The position numbers and the translations under genes are program-made. Source: CAZHJG01 sp964533425 (GTDB lineage Bacteria > Patescibacteriota > Saccharimonadia > Saccharimonadales > UBA4665). From it: 8,622 nt of DNA. Numbering within the stretch: the stretch's first letter is position 1; every line of letters starts with the position of its first letter. The stretch spans positions 1-8,622 of the forward strand of contig CAZHJG010000033.1 of the NCBI GenBank assembly GCA_964533425.1, given 5' to 3'. The notes under the pieces are model-generated. The model had not been told where the DNA came from and did not search any database. It saw only the letters and a program-made list of their open reading frames with translations. Below are positions 1-5,087 of this stretch, piece after piece.

Positions 1-33
1 TGGTAGATGGTTCGATTCCATCCACCCCCACCA
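1..33 (+). tRNA. 3' end of a tRNA gene (5' part outside the window)
   Basis: A complete T arm is visible: stem 6-10 (GATGG) pairing with 18-22 (CCATC) around the seven-base T loop TTCGATT (11-17). It is followed by the 3' acceptor strand CACCCCC (23-29), discriminator A30 and an encoded CCA (31-33). A run of six T residues (35-40) follows directly and may end transcription. The 5' half, anticodon and D arm lie upstream of the window, so the amino acid cannot be read; the missing 5' acceptor strand should be GGGGGTG. The gene converges on the ABC permease that ends at 68. Confidence 0.88.
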
Positions 34-67
34 ATTTTTTGAAGCCTGATTTGAACGTACTGATCGC

Positions 68-802
68 CTAGTTGGCGTCGCGGCGTTGGAAGAGGATCAA
101 AGCTATGATCCAGCCAATCACAATATAGATGCACGATACCGCAGCTGCTCGACCGTGCGGAATCATTGGATTATCATCGGCGACGTTATGAAGAGCCATG
201 AATGGCAAGTAGGCCTGCTTGTGTTTCAGTAATAACCCAAGTAACTGTTCGATGGTGCCCGGAATCAGAAAAAGCGCCACGATGGCGCCAACCTGAATGC
301 GGATTATAAAAGCTAGGATGAGCGCCAACATGGCAAAGCCCCAGCCAGTTAAGGCAGAGCGCCACAGTAAATCCCCAACTGGTATGACCTGATGCATGAG
401 GACATGTCCCTTAATATGCACTCCAAGTAGCGTCATCAGCGGCGACAACGCACCAAAAATTACCGAAAACAGTATCGCAAAGACCGACATCACCAGCAGC
501 TTGGACAGCAATACTTGAGCGCGGCTGCGCGATGAGGTTAGCGTATACATGATGGTGTTGTATCGATACTCATGCGTAACCAGAAGAATGCCGATCAGTG
601 CTATGAGTGTTGATAAGACCATAACAGCGCCCGTGACCTGGCTGGCAAGGTAATGCGGGTTGTGTAAGTCAGCGGCAGCGACCTTAATACCGCTGCCATA
701 GAACGCAAAGAGAATTTCCAGTATAAAACAAACGCCGAGGACGACGTACGTCGAACGGACGGTGACCAGTTTGCGCAGCTCGGCCTTGAGAGCGGGGATC
801 AT
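68..802 (-). CDS. ABC-2 type transporter permease subunit
   Basis: This 244-residue integral membrane protein is the permease of the ABC exporter whose ATPase lies just upstream. About six hydrophobic segments are visible, near residues 16-37, 52-74, 101-127, 144-167, 169-191 and 220-238. After the second segment comes a polar stretch (EYRYNTIMYTL, then SRSRAQ and a Lys) of the kind found in BcrB/NatB-like ABC-2 permeases. Length and topology suit that family. The start overlaps the ATPase stop as ATGA (799-802). A strong Shine-Dalgarno (AGGAG on the minus strand, 810-814) lies inside the end of the ATPase gene, 7 nt from the ATG, so the start is well fixed and the two are translated from one mRNA. 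The exported substrate cannot be told from sequence. Family members handle peptide antibiotics, sodium ions or lipids. Confidence 0.87.
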   Translation of the reverse strand: MIPALKAELRKLVTVRSTYVVLGVCFILEILFAFYGSGIKVAAADLHNPHYLASQVTGAVMVLSTLIALIGILLVTHEYRYNTIMYTLTSSRSRAQVLLSKLLVMSVFAILFSVIFGALSPLMTLLGVHIKGHVLMHQVIPVGDLLWRSALTGWGFAMLALILAFIIRIQVGAIVALFLIPGTIEQLLGLLLKHKQAYLPFMALHNVADDNPMIPHGRAAAVSCIYIVIGWIIALILFQRRDAN

Positions 803-1710
803 TGCTTCTCTCCTCTAACCGTCTTGTACTCTTCGGCACCGGCCGTTAGTTCCAGGAAGGCCTCTTCCAGCGAAGCCGATTGATTGGCCAGTTCCAGCAC
901 CGGCGTGCCGGCCTTAAAAGCCAGCTTGCCGATATCATCGGTCTTTTCACCGGTTATTTTCAGGCCACCATCCAATGTTTCAAAGGTGACTTTGGCTCGC
1001 TTCAGCGCCGCTTCAAGCCTGGCCTGGTGCTGCACACGTACAAAAACTCCTGAATGAGCGCTGCCGGTGATCAGCTTGTCGATCGAGGTGTCGGCGATCA
1101 GCTTACCCTTGCCAATAACAACAATATTGTCGGCCATCTGTGACATTTCGCTAAGCAGGTGCGATGACACAAAGACAGCGTTGCCTTGGTCGGCGTAGTC
1201 TTTTAAGAACTCCCTTAGCCAGGCAATACCCTCTGGGTCCAGGCCGTTAGCGGGTTCATCAAGCAGCAAATATTTCGGTTCGCCGAGGATAGCGGCAGCA
1301 ATCCCGAGGCGTTGGCTCATGCCTAAGCTGAATTTGCCCGGGCGCTTCTTTGCCACATCTGTAAGCCCGACAATGTCAAGCACTTCATCGACCCGTTTAG
1401 GGGACACACTTCCGGCTGTAGCCAAAATCTTTAAGTGATTGCGGGCCGTGCGGGTGGGATGAAAAGCTTTTGCCTCCAGCAAAGTACCCACAGCCTTCGA
1501 TGGCTGGCTGTATTCGTGTAGTGGCTTACCGTCAAAGGTTGTATGGCCTTGTCCATTATCCAGCCCCAGCATTAGGCGCATTGTGGTTGATTTGCCCGCT
1601 CCGTTCGGCCCCAAGAAGCCAGTCACTTTACCGGTGTAAACTTTAAATGACAGATCCTCGACTGCCACCTTTTTACGAAAGCGTTTTGAGAGATTTGAGG
1701 CTTCGATCAT
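799..1710 (-). CDS. ABC transporter ATP-binding protein, BcrA/LanF-like
   Basis: This 303-residue cytoplasmic ATPase powers the exporter formed with the downstream permease. Walker A is GPNGAGKS (34-41), the signature motif is the variant SLGMSQ (128-133) rather than LSGGQ, Walker B is YLLLDEP (147-153) with the D-loop GLDP after it, and the switch histidine is His183 (SSHLL). The Q-loop position reads GTLLEAKAF, with Glu79 where most ABC ATPases have Gln. This 'E-loop' is known from lantibiotic-immunity ATPases such as NukF and occurs in the BcrA group. The C-terminal ~90 residues form the usual accessory domain, ending in a SLEEAFLEL motif. No Shine-Dalgarno precedes the ATG, but an extended -10 box lies 8 nt upstream, so the mRNA is probably leaderless. 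A role in expelling peptide toxins is plausible but inferred. Confidence 0.9.
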   Translation of the reverse strand: MIEASNLSKRFRKKVAVEDLSFKVYTGKVTGFLGPNGAGKSTTMRLMLGLDNGQGHTTFDGKPLHEYSQPSKAVGTLLEAKAFHPTRTARNHLKILATAGSVSPKRVDEVLDIVGLTDVAKKRPGKFSLGMSQRLGIAAAILGEPKYLLLDEPANGLDPEGIAWLREFLKDYADQGNAVFVSSHLLSEMSQMADNIVVIGKGKLIADTSIDKLITGSAHSGVFVRVQHQARLEAALKRAKVTFETLDGGLKITGEKTDDIGKLAFKAGTPVLELANQSASLEEAFLELTAGAEEYKTVRGEKQ

Positions 1711-1718
1711 GTTTTATT

Positions 1719-1727
1719 AGCATATCA
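1719..1727 (-). promoter_or_regulatory. Extended -10 promoter of the first ABC operon
   Basis: Read on the minus strand, TGA (1727-1725) precedes TATGCT (1724-1719), an extended -10 element, followed by 8 nt and the ATPase ATG (1710-1708). Transcription starting 6-7 nt after the box would give a leader of 1-2 nt. No good -35 hexamer is visible at 16-18 bp spacing, which an extended -10 can tolerate. Confidence 0.5.
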
Positions 1728-1739
1728 TCAACCAAGTTA

Positions 1740-1768
1740 TTGACTTTGACTCATTTATATGATAATAT
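1740..1768 (+). promoter_or_regulatory. Upstream promoter P1 of the 311-residue protein gene
   Basis: TTGACT (1740-1745) and TAATAT (1763-1768) are separated by 17 bp, a good fit to a housekeeping sigma-70-type promoter. Transcription would begin near 1775, giving a leader of about 115 nt that contains the 1787-1820 dyad and the second -10 box. The sequence is AT-rich and could hold other weak boxes. Confidence 0.5.
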
Positions 1769-1786
1769 AGCAAAGTTATCCACTAA

Positions 1787-1820
1787 ATGTGAGAAATTTT
1801 ACACTTAATTTACCTCACAT
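1787..1820. promoter_or_regulatory. Inverted repeat in the divergent control region, possible operator
   Basis: A perfect 7-bp inverted repeat, ATGTGAG (1787-1793) and CTCACAT (1814-1820), has an inner continuation AAATT (1794-1798) / AATTT (1807-1811) interrupted by two extra bases (1812-1813). It lies downstream of P1, overlaps the upstream region of P2 and is about 65 bp upstream of the opposite promoter. Such a position suits a repressor or activator site controlling the divergent genes. The half-sites resemble CRP halves but are 22 bp apart instead of 6, so a CRP site is not supported. Confidence 0.35.
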
Positions 1821-1838
1821 ATGGTTGACGAGGGGCGT

Positions 1839-1844
1839 TATAAT
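1839..1844 (+). promoter_or_regulatory. Consensus -10 box P2 of the 311-residue protein gene
   Basis: A perfect TATAAT with no recognisable -35 at 16-18 bp (the TTGACG at 1825-1830 is only 8 bp away). Initiation near 1851 would place the transcript start at the first base of the leader hairpin. The poor -35 suggests activator dependence or a minor role compared with P1. Confidence 0.4.
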
Positions 1845-1850
1845 AGATTC

Positions 1851-1890
1851 AGGCTTATAAAAGCCTGGGAGATGTCTCGATTAACCAGGC
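1851..1890 (+). promoter_or_regulatory. Two mutually exclusive hairpins in the 5' leader
   Basis: Hairpin A pairs AGGCTT (1851-1856) with AAGCCT (1861-1866) across the loop ATAA. Hairpin B pairs GCCTGG (1863-1868) with CCAGGC (1885-1890), with an inner GAG/CTC stem (1869-1871 and 1876-1878) and a six-base bulge, and it ends on the base before the ATG at 1891. Bases 1863-1866 are used by both, so only one can form at a time. No Shine-Dalgarno lies between hairpin and start codon. The structure may control translation, stabilise the 5' end or be incidental. Confidence 0.35.
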
Positions 1891-2826
1891 ATGCCAATAA
1901 CCAAAATAACGCCCTCGCTAGGTTTACAGATGACAATCGTTGAAGAAAATACCTTTGGTCTTAGATTTGAAAGCTTCGAAGAAGCCGTTGCTGCTACCTC
2001 CGCTGTTATCGATACCATAGGAGAAGCTCATCCTCTGGTCTGCGCTGAAAGATGGCAGGACCTTACTTACCCGGGATTGCGACAGGAAAGCATTCGTATA
2101 GATGAAGGCGAAGAGCCTCGGGTGTTTGAAGGTGACGAAGCAGTTGTCATTATACGCGCTCTGGAAACCAGCGCTAACCATCAGGGTTCTTCCATTTATC
2201 AGCCGATCGCAGAACGTATGCTTGTTAAAGCAGGCCTGAAGAGGCCACCTGCGGACTATTCTTCTCGTGAAGAAGCCCATTTTTATTCTGCAGAGGATCT
2301 GGGTACTAATGAATATACTCCTGAAGATGCCGAAAGAGCTCAGGGCTCGCACCGCCCTCGCTCACCAATTAGCCAGAAAGCCGCTGCCGAAATAGTAGCC
2401 CATGAAGTTACTGGCGAAGTATCTTCCCAAGAAGAGCCAAAGCCGTCAAAATTAGCTCGGGTAGAGCGCCTTACTCATCACCTCGTTGAAAAGGTCGCAC
2501 ATGTACTCCCTATACACCTCGCAGATACGGAACCCTTGGAAGTAGTTGGTTTTGAAGACGTTGTTACGGTGCGGCGTGCAGTGGTGTTTGCGGCAGCTGA
2601 AACAGAAAAGGATCCTGATCCTGAACTGCTCGACGAGCTGGATGCAGACATTAAAAAAGCTACTCTGGATCCCGAAGCTGCCATTGTTCTCACAGGCAAA
2701 CAGGCCGCTAAGGCTCGCAAAGCACTTGAAATAGTCGCTCAAGAAGGCCCGGACGGCGAGCCAAAAGATGAGGCGGCGGCATGGCTGCTTGCTCACGAGC
2801 ATGAGCCTGAAGCATACGCCGCATAG
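1891..2826 (+). CDS. Acidic hypothetical protein, 311 residues
   Basis: I do not recognise this protein. It is soluble, with no signal peptide or membrane helix, and strongly acidic. Residues 15-115 look folded (alternating hydrophobic and charged positions, one Cys at 51). Residues 120-190 are polar and Glu/Pro/Ser-rich, probably a linker. Residues 190-311 contain likely helices (KLARVERLTHHLVEKVAHVL; KQAAKARKALEIVAQ) and end in an acidic tail. It is a real gene: the frame is open for 936 bp with coding-like composition and has two promoter candidates upstream. The start is uncertain. ATG 1891 has no properly spaced Shine-Dalgarno, while ATG 1930 has a weak AGG 7 nt ahead and would remove 13 residues. 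The gene is divergent from the ABC operon and may be cotranscribed with the 29-codon ORF at 2905. Confidence 0.75.
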   Translation: MPITKITPSLGLQMTIVEENTFGLRFESFEEAVAATSAVIDTIGEAHPLVCAERWQDLTYPGLRQESIRIDEGEEPRVFEGDEAVVIIRALETSANHQGSSIYQPIAERMLVKAGLKRPPADYSSREEAHFYSAEDLGTNEYTPEDAERAQGSHRPRSPISQKAAAEIVAHEVTGEVSSQEEPKPSKLARVERLTHHLVEKVAHVLPIHLADTEPLEVVGFEDVVTVRRAVVFAAAETEKDPDPELLDELDADIKKATLDPEAAIVLTGKQAAKARKALEIVAQEGPDGEPKDEAAAWLLAHEHEPEAYAA

Positions 2827-2828
2827 CA

Positions 2829-2897
2829 TCTCCTGTCAGAAAATCTCACAGCTTATTACCCTGTTTTAACCGATAATAGATACGGTTAAACAGGAGA
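2829..2897 (+). promoter_or_regulatory. RNA structure that can hide the ribosome binding site of the 29-codon ORF
   Basis: The left arm CCTGTTTTAACCG (2860-2872) pairs with the right arm CGGTTAAACAGG (2883-2894) in a 12-bp stem with one bulged T and a ten-base loop. The right arm includes AGG (2892-2894) of the AGGAGAG Shine-Dalgarno at 2892-2898. A second segment, TCTCCTGT (2829-2836), begins 3 nt after the upstream stop codon and is perfectly complementary to ACAGGAGA (2890-2897), covering nearly the whole Shine-Dalgarno. The two pairings exclude one another. No T tract follows, so an intrinsic terminator is unlikely. The structure is seen in the sequence; the regulatory role is inferred. 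Confidence 0.5.
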
Positions 2898-2904
2898 GTT
2901 GACC

Positions 2905-2994
2905 ATGGCTTGGTTTAGCGACTACCGTAAGCGCCGGGATCAAGAAAAAGAGGTTCACCGCCTGCTTAAGTCTGATGAATTTGAACTGAAGTAG
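2905..2994 (+). CDS. Small ORF encoding a 29-residue charged peptide
   Basis: ATG 2905 is preceded at 6 nt spacing by AGGAGAG (2892-2898), one of the strongest Shine-Dalgarno sequences in the window, and the frame runs to TAG 2992-2994. The peptide begins MAWFSDYRKRR and continues as a highly charged stretch rich in Lys, Arg, Glu and Asp, ending in FELK. It is probably one amphipathic helix with an aromatic N-terminus, and has no signal or membrane segment. The last 29 nt overlap the 3' end of the dihydrouridine synthase gene on the other strand. It lies 78 bp after the 311-residue protein and may share its mRNA. The main support is the ribosome binding site and the structure around it. Function unknown; a chance ORF cannot be excluded. 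Confidence 0.5.
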   Translation: MAWFSDYRKRRDQEKEVHRLLKSDEFELK

Positions 2995-3994
2995 CGAGGA
3001 TATCCAGTAGTTCGTCGGTTGCGTGAGCGTTCATAAGGCGCTCACGCATTTCTTTGGCGCCATTGAAGCCGTTGATGTAGATTTTGCAGAATTTGTTCAG
3101 CGTATGGATAGGGCGTTCGCCGTGTTGCCAGGTTTTGGCGAATAGTTCGACGTGCTTTTTATAGAGGTCAACACGTTGATCGGCGTCCAGCTCTTCCCAC
3201 GGGCTATCGTCCGAAAAAGCGAAGGGATCCTGAAAAACGCCACGGCCGATCATGATGCCGTCGAGCCCGTGTTTTTTGATGAGCTGTAGACCGTGATCCC
3301 GATCGCGCACGTCACCGTTCCCAATAATCAGCGTCTCCGGGGCTAAGCGGTCACGCAACTCTCTGGCTTCGCCGATCTGATCCCAGTGAGCTGGTACCTT
3401 ACTCATCTCTTTGCGGGTGCGGCCGTGGATGGTGAGCGCAGCGAGGTTGTGCCCGAGCAAAAACTCAATCCATGTCATGTCGATCTCGTTGAAACCCAAC
3501 CGGGTTTTGACGCTCAGTGGCAATTTCCCGCTCAGACCTTCGCGGGCAGCTTCGATGATCTCATGCGCCAGCGGTCGGTCTTTGATGAGCGCCGAGCAGG
3601 TGCCGTTTTTGACTGCCGTTTTTTCCGGGCAGCCCATGTTCAGATCAACCCCCGCAAAACCTGTCCCCGACCCCGATCGGGGATTTACGCCTTCCGGCAA
3701 GCCGAGTTCGCGAGCGAATGTACCGTCGGCCACTTCCCTGGCCGTTTTATAAAAATTTTCCGGTTCCCTGCCCCAAATTTGGGCGATCAAGGGCTGCTCA
3801 TCAGCTGTGAACTGCAGTTTCTTCAGCAGCCGTGGCCGACCAGGACTTTGCAAGCCGTCGACATTCACGAACTCCGTAAAATATAAATCCGGCGCGGCGC
3901 AATCGCCTACGATCCGGCGAAAAACCGTATCAGTCACATCATCCATGGGTGCCAAAATAAAAAAAGGTTTCGGCAGGCTGGCGTAAACACTCAT
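2966..3994 (-). CDS. dus: tRNA-dihydrouridine synthase (DusB-like)
   Basis: This FMN-dependent enzyme reduces specific uridines in the D loop of tRNA to dihydrouridine. Visible family motifs are APMDDVTD (15-22) at the N-terminus, NMGCP (119-123) with catalytic Cys122, SVKTR (161-165) with the conserved Lys163, IHGRTR (189-194), IIGNGDV (223-229) and the phosphate-binding GIMIGRG (246-252). At 342 residues it is slightly longer than typical. Most of the excess is an apparent insertion of about 21 residues (91-111) just before the catalytic motif, whose DNA is palindrome-rich. The start is supported by a TATAAT box 8 nt upstream and no Shine-Dalgarno, implying a near-leaderless mRNA. The subfamily and target uridine cannot be assigned with certainty. 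Confidence 0.93.
   Translation of the reverse strand: MSVYASLPKPFFILAPMDDVTDTVFRRIVGDCAAPDLYFTEFVNVDGLQSPGRPRLLKKLQFTADEQPLIAQIWGREPENFYKTAREVADGTFARELGLPEGVNPRSGSGTGFAGVDLNMGCPEKTAVKNGTCSALIKDRPLAHEIIEAAREGLSGKLPLSVKTRLGFNEIDMTWIEFLLGHNLAALTIHGRTRKEMSKVPAHWDQIGEARELRDRLAPETLIIGNGDVRDRDHGLQLIKKHGLDGIMIGRGVFQDPFAFSDDSPWEELDADQRVDLYKKHVELFAKTWQHGERPIHTLNKFCKIYINGFNGAKEMRERLMNAHATDELLDILATSVQIHQT
3662..3724. repeat. Probable palindromic element inserted in frame in dus
   Basis: These 63 bp encode residues 91-111 of the dihydrouridine synthase, absent from Dus proteins I can recall such as E. coli DusB, where the same stretch runs without a gap into the NMGCP motif. The DNA contains a perfect 12-bp palindrome CCCCGATCGGGG (3671-3682) with an adjoining CCCCGA direct repeat, and a second inverted repeat TTCGC-GA-GCGAA (3707-3718). 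The encoded residues are Gly/Ser/Pro-rich around 101-111 (PRSGSG). The frame is kept. This resembles the Rickettsia palindromic elements that insert within genes. The boundaries are estimates from protein alignment by memory. Confidence 0.45.
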
Positions 3995-4002
3995 AGGTGT
4001 TA

Positions 4003-4008
4003 ATTATA
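4003..4008 (-). promoter_or_regulatory. -10 box of the dus promoter
   Basis: Minus-strand TATAAT (4008-4003) lies 8 nt before the dus ATG, so transcription would begin about 2 nt upstream of the start codon. No convincing -35 is visible at 16-18 bp spacing (best hexamer TGTTTA, 4031-4026). Confidence 0.5.
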
Positions 4009-4024
4009 AAATATTTCGCGCGTT

Positions 4025-4294
4025 TTAAACAGATCTGTCTGAGCGGTAGCCGGCGCGGTTCACTCGATTACGGCGAGTAGCTTCCCTGGCCTCGCCCATA
4101 ACACGAGCCACGTGGCCAACACTGAGTCTGAGCTGGTTGAGGTGGGTGCTGGTATGCTCACGCGAAGGTAGTCCTGAGTCGTCTATGGACATTACGTCAT
4201 CAGAAGTTGGCGGACTTCCCTGCAACTCCTGCTGATCAGACGGCATCAAATCGCCCTGTTCGATCCTTCTTCTTCCCAAAATGTCTCCTTCCAT
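4025..4294 (-). CDS. Hypothetical protein, about 89 residues
   Basis: I do not recognise this small soluble protein. From ATG 4294 it has 89 residues: a polar, Ser/Asp/Gln-rich N-terminal half that is probably disordered, then a C-terminal stretch (HLNQLRLSVGHVARVMGEAREATRRNR) that looks like an amphipathic helix ending in a strongly basic tail, possibly for RNA, DNA or protein contact. The start is uncertain. The frame opens further upstream to TTG 4339 (104 residues). A good AAGGAG lies 5 nt before an internal TTG at 4279 (84 residues), and ATG 4294 itself has no Shine-Dalgarno. It is followed 30 bp later by dus and preceded by the 169-residue gene, all on the same strand. Confidence 0.55.
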   Translation of the reverse strand: MEGDILGRRRIEQGDLMPSDQQELQGSPPTSDDVMSIDDSGLPSREHTSTHLNQLRLSVGHVARVMGEAREATRRNRVNRAGYRSDRSV

Positions 4295-4395
4295 TTTAAT
4301 GGTTGTTTTGGTCGTACACCCAGGTGTTTCGTTCGGCAATACAAAGACTAGCTTAACGTAAGCGCCTGTCGCTATTCTGTAAGATTACGTACTTC

Positions 4396-4905
4396 TTAAC
4401 CTTCGTCGTCGAACGGACGATCAAAGATATCTTCTACGTCAACTCGTGGCCGTTCAGGCTCAGGCGGGCGAGACGCCGGGAAAACCTTGGCATGGCCATT
4501 TTCTTGTGGCGTATTGGAAGCTAAACCGATAGCATCCGGGTCATTAAGAATAATCGGATCGGCGGTACCATAAGGCGCTGGTTTACGGTGGCGCTCATCG
4601 TCCCGGCGCCGCTTTTCGTGAGCATCCAGGGTCGCCGGATCAACAGGTTTTGGTCTGCCGTTTGAGCGTTGCGCCCTTTCTGCTTGCGAAGAGTCGCCGC
4701 TTTCAGTCTCCAGAGTTGCCACCCCGTTGTGACGTTCAAGCACATCGGCAATGACATCGGGAAGATCTTCCGGGAGATGGTAACCAATATCGTGCAAGAC
4801 TTCTGGGTCAACTGCCTGCTTCTCCCCCCTTTTATTTAAACCAGTATCATTCCAGTTATCATATGCGGTCTGGACATGAGCAGCCTTAATTTTATTTGGA
4901 TTCAT
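4396..4905 (-). CDS. Hypothetical protein, 169 residues, mostly disordered
   Basis: I do not recognise this soluble protein. Residues 1-65 look folded, with helices around 5-18 and 46-60 (DLPDVIADVLERH). From about 66 on it is dominated by Pro, Asp, Glu, Arg and Asn, with few hydrophobic residues, which points to an intrinsically disordered tail ending in an acidic segment (DVEDIFDRPFDDEG). The start is well supported: a TATAAT box ends 6 nt before the ATG, with TTGCTT at 17 bp spacing, so the mRNA is predicted to begin at the start codon itself. The stop is 101 bp before ATG 4294 of the next gene on this strand. The disordered acidic tail suggests a binding partner or scaffold role, but no function can be assigned. 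Confidence 0.7.
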   Translation of the reverse strand: MNPNKIKAAHVQTAYDNWNDTGLNKRGEKQAVDPEVLHDIGYHLPEDLPDVIADVLERHNGVATLETESGDSSQAERAQRSNGRPKPVDPATLDAHEKRRRDDERHRKPAPYGTADPIILNDPDAIGLASNTPQENGHAKVFPASRPPEPERPRVDVEDIFDRPFDDEG

Positions 4906-4911
4906 GTATTT

Positions 4912-4940
4912 ATTATATCACGCTTATGCAAAATAAGCAA
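4912..4940 (-). promoter_or_regulatory. Promoter of the 169-residue protein gene
   Basis: On the minus strand TTGCTT (4940-4935), a 17-bp spacer and TATAAT (4917-4912) form a good promoter, with TG at the extended -10 position (TGA at 4920-4918). Six nt separate the box from the ATG, which puts +1 on the A of the start codon. The spacer and -35 region hold an inverted repeat GCTTAT (4939-4934) / ATAAGC (4928-4923), a possible operator. Confidence 0.65.
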
Positions 4941-4960
4941 TAGCGCTTACGCTTCCCTTG

Positions 4961-5043
4961 TGTCATTCCCAATCTAATCGGGAATCCAGATCAGGGTGTA
5001 ATGATGAGCCTTTGTCTGGATCCCCGCGTTAACGGGGACGACA
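4961..5043. repeat. Pair of facing dispersed palindromes (dRS3-like)
   Basis: Unit 1 (4961-4990) begins TGTCATTCCC, has a nine-base loop and returns as GGGAATCCAGA. Unit 2 (5015-5043), read on the minus strand, begins TGTCGTCCCC and returns as GGGGATCCAGA. The pattern TGTCRTYCCC-loop-GGGRATCCAGA matches a very widespread intergenic repeat that includes the Neisseria dRS3 core. The units face each other across 24 bp, forming an 83-bp composite dyad like a BIME. It lies between the second ABC operon and the 169-residue gene. Transcripts from the permease would run into it, but there is no T tract, so any termination role is uncertain. Confidence 0.7.
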
Positions 5044-5087
5044 AGAGGGAGGTGATGCTGTCAGGCGGCACAAATTCCTTCTCTATG

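Noticed and set aside
1787..1820. CRP/FNR-type binding site
   Set aside because: The TGTGA and TCACA halves are 22 bp apart instead of 6, and no CRP-like regulator is present.
1825..1844. TTGACG followed by TATAAT as one promoter
   Set aside because: The spacer is only 8 bp, far from the 16-18 bp needed, so the two boxes cannot act together.
1872..1943. A 23-codon frame starting in the leader hairpin, as an upstream ORF
   Set aside because: It has no properly spaced ribosome binding site and no recognisable peptide; kept only as an observation in the leader finding.
1924..2829. Long minus-strand open frames (142, 125 and 80 codons) opposite the 311-residue gene, and a 62-codon plus-strand frame inside it
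   Set aside because: The minus-strand frames give Cys/Phe/Ser-rich sequences typical of antisense shadows, none has a ribosome binding site or promoter, and the plus-strand frame agrees better with the 311-residue protein.
3386..3886. Plus-strand frames of 166 and 113 codons opposite dus
   Set aside because: They are antisense to a clearly recognised enzyme and show no domain or start signal.
4961..5043. CRISPR or insertion-sequence remnant
   Set aside because: Only two diverged facing units with a 24-bp centre and no direct repeats, spacers or transposase; a dispersed palindrome pair explains it.
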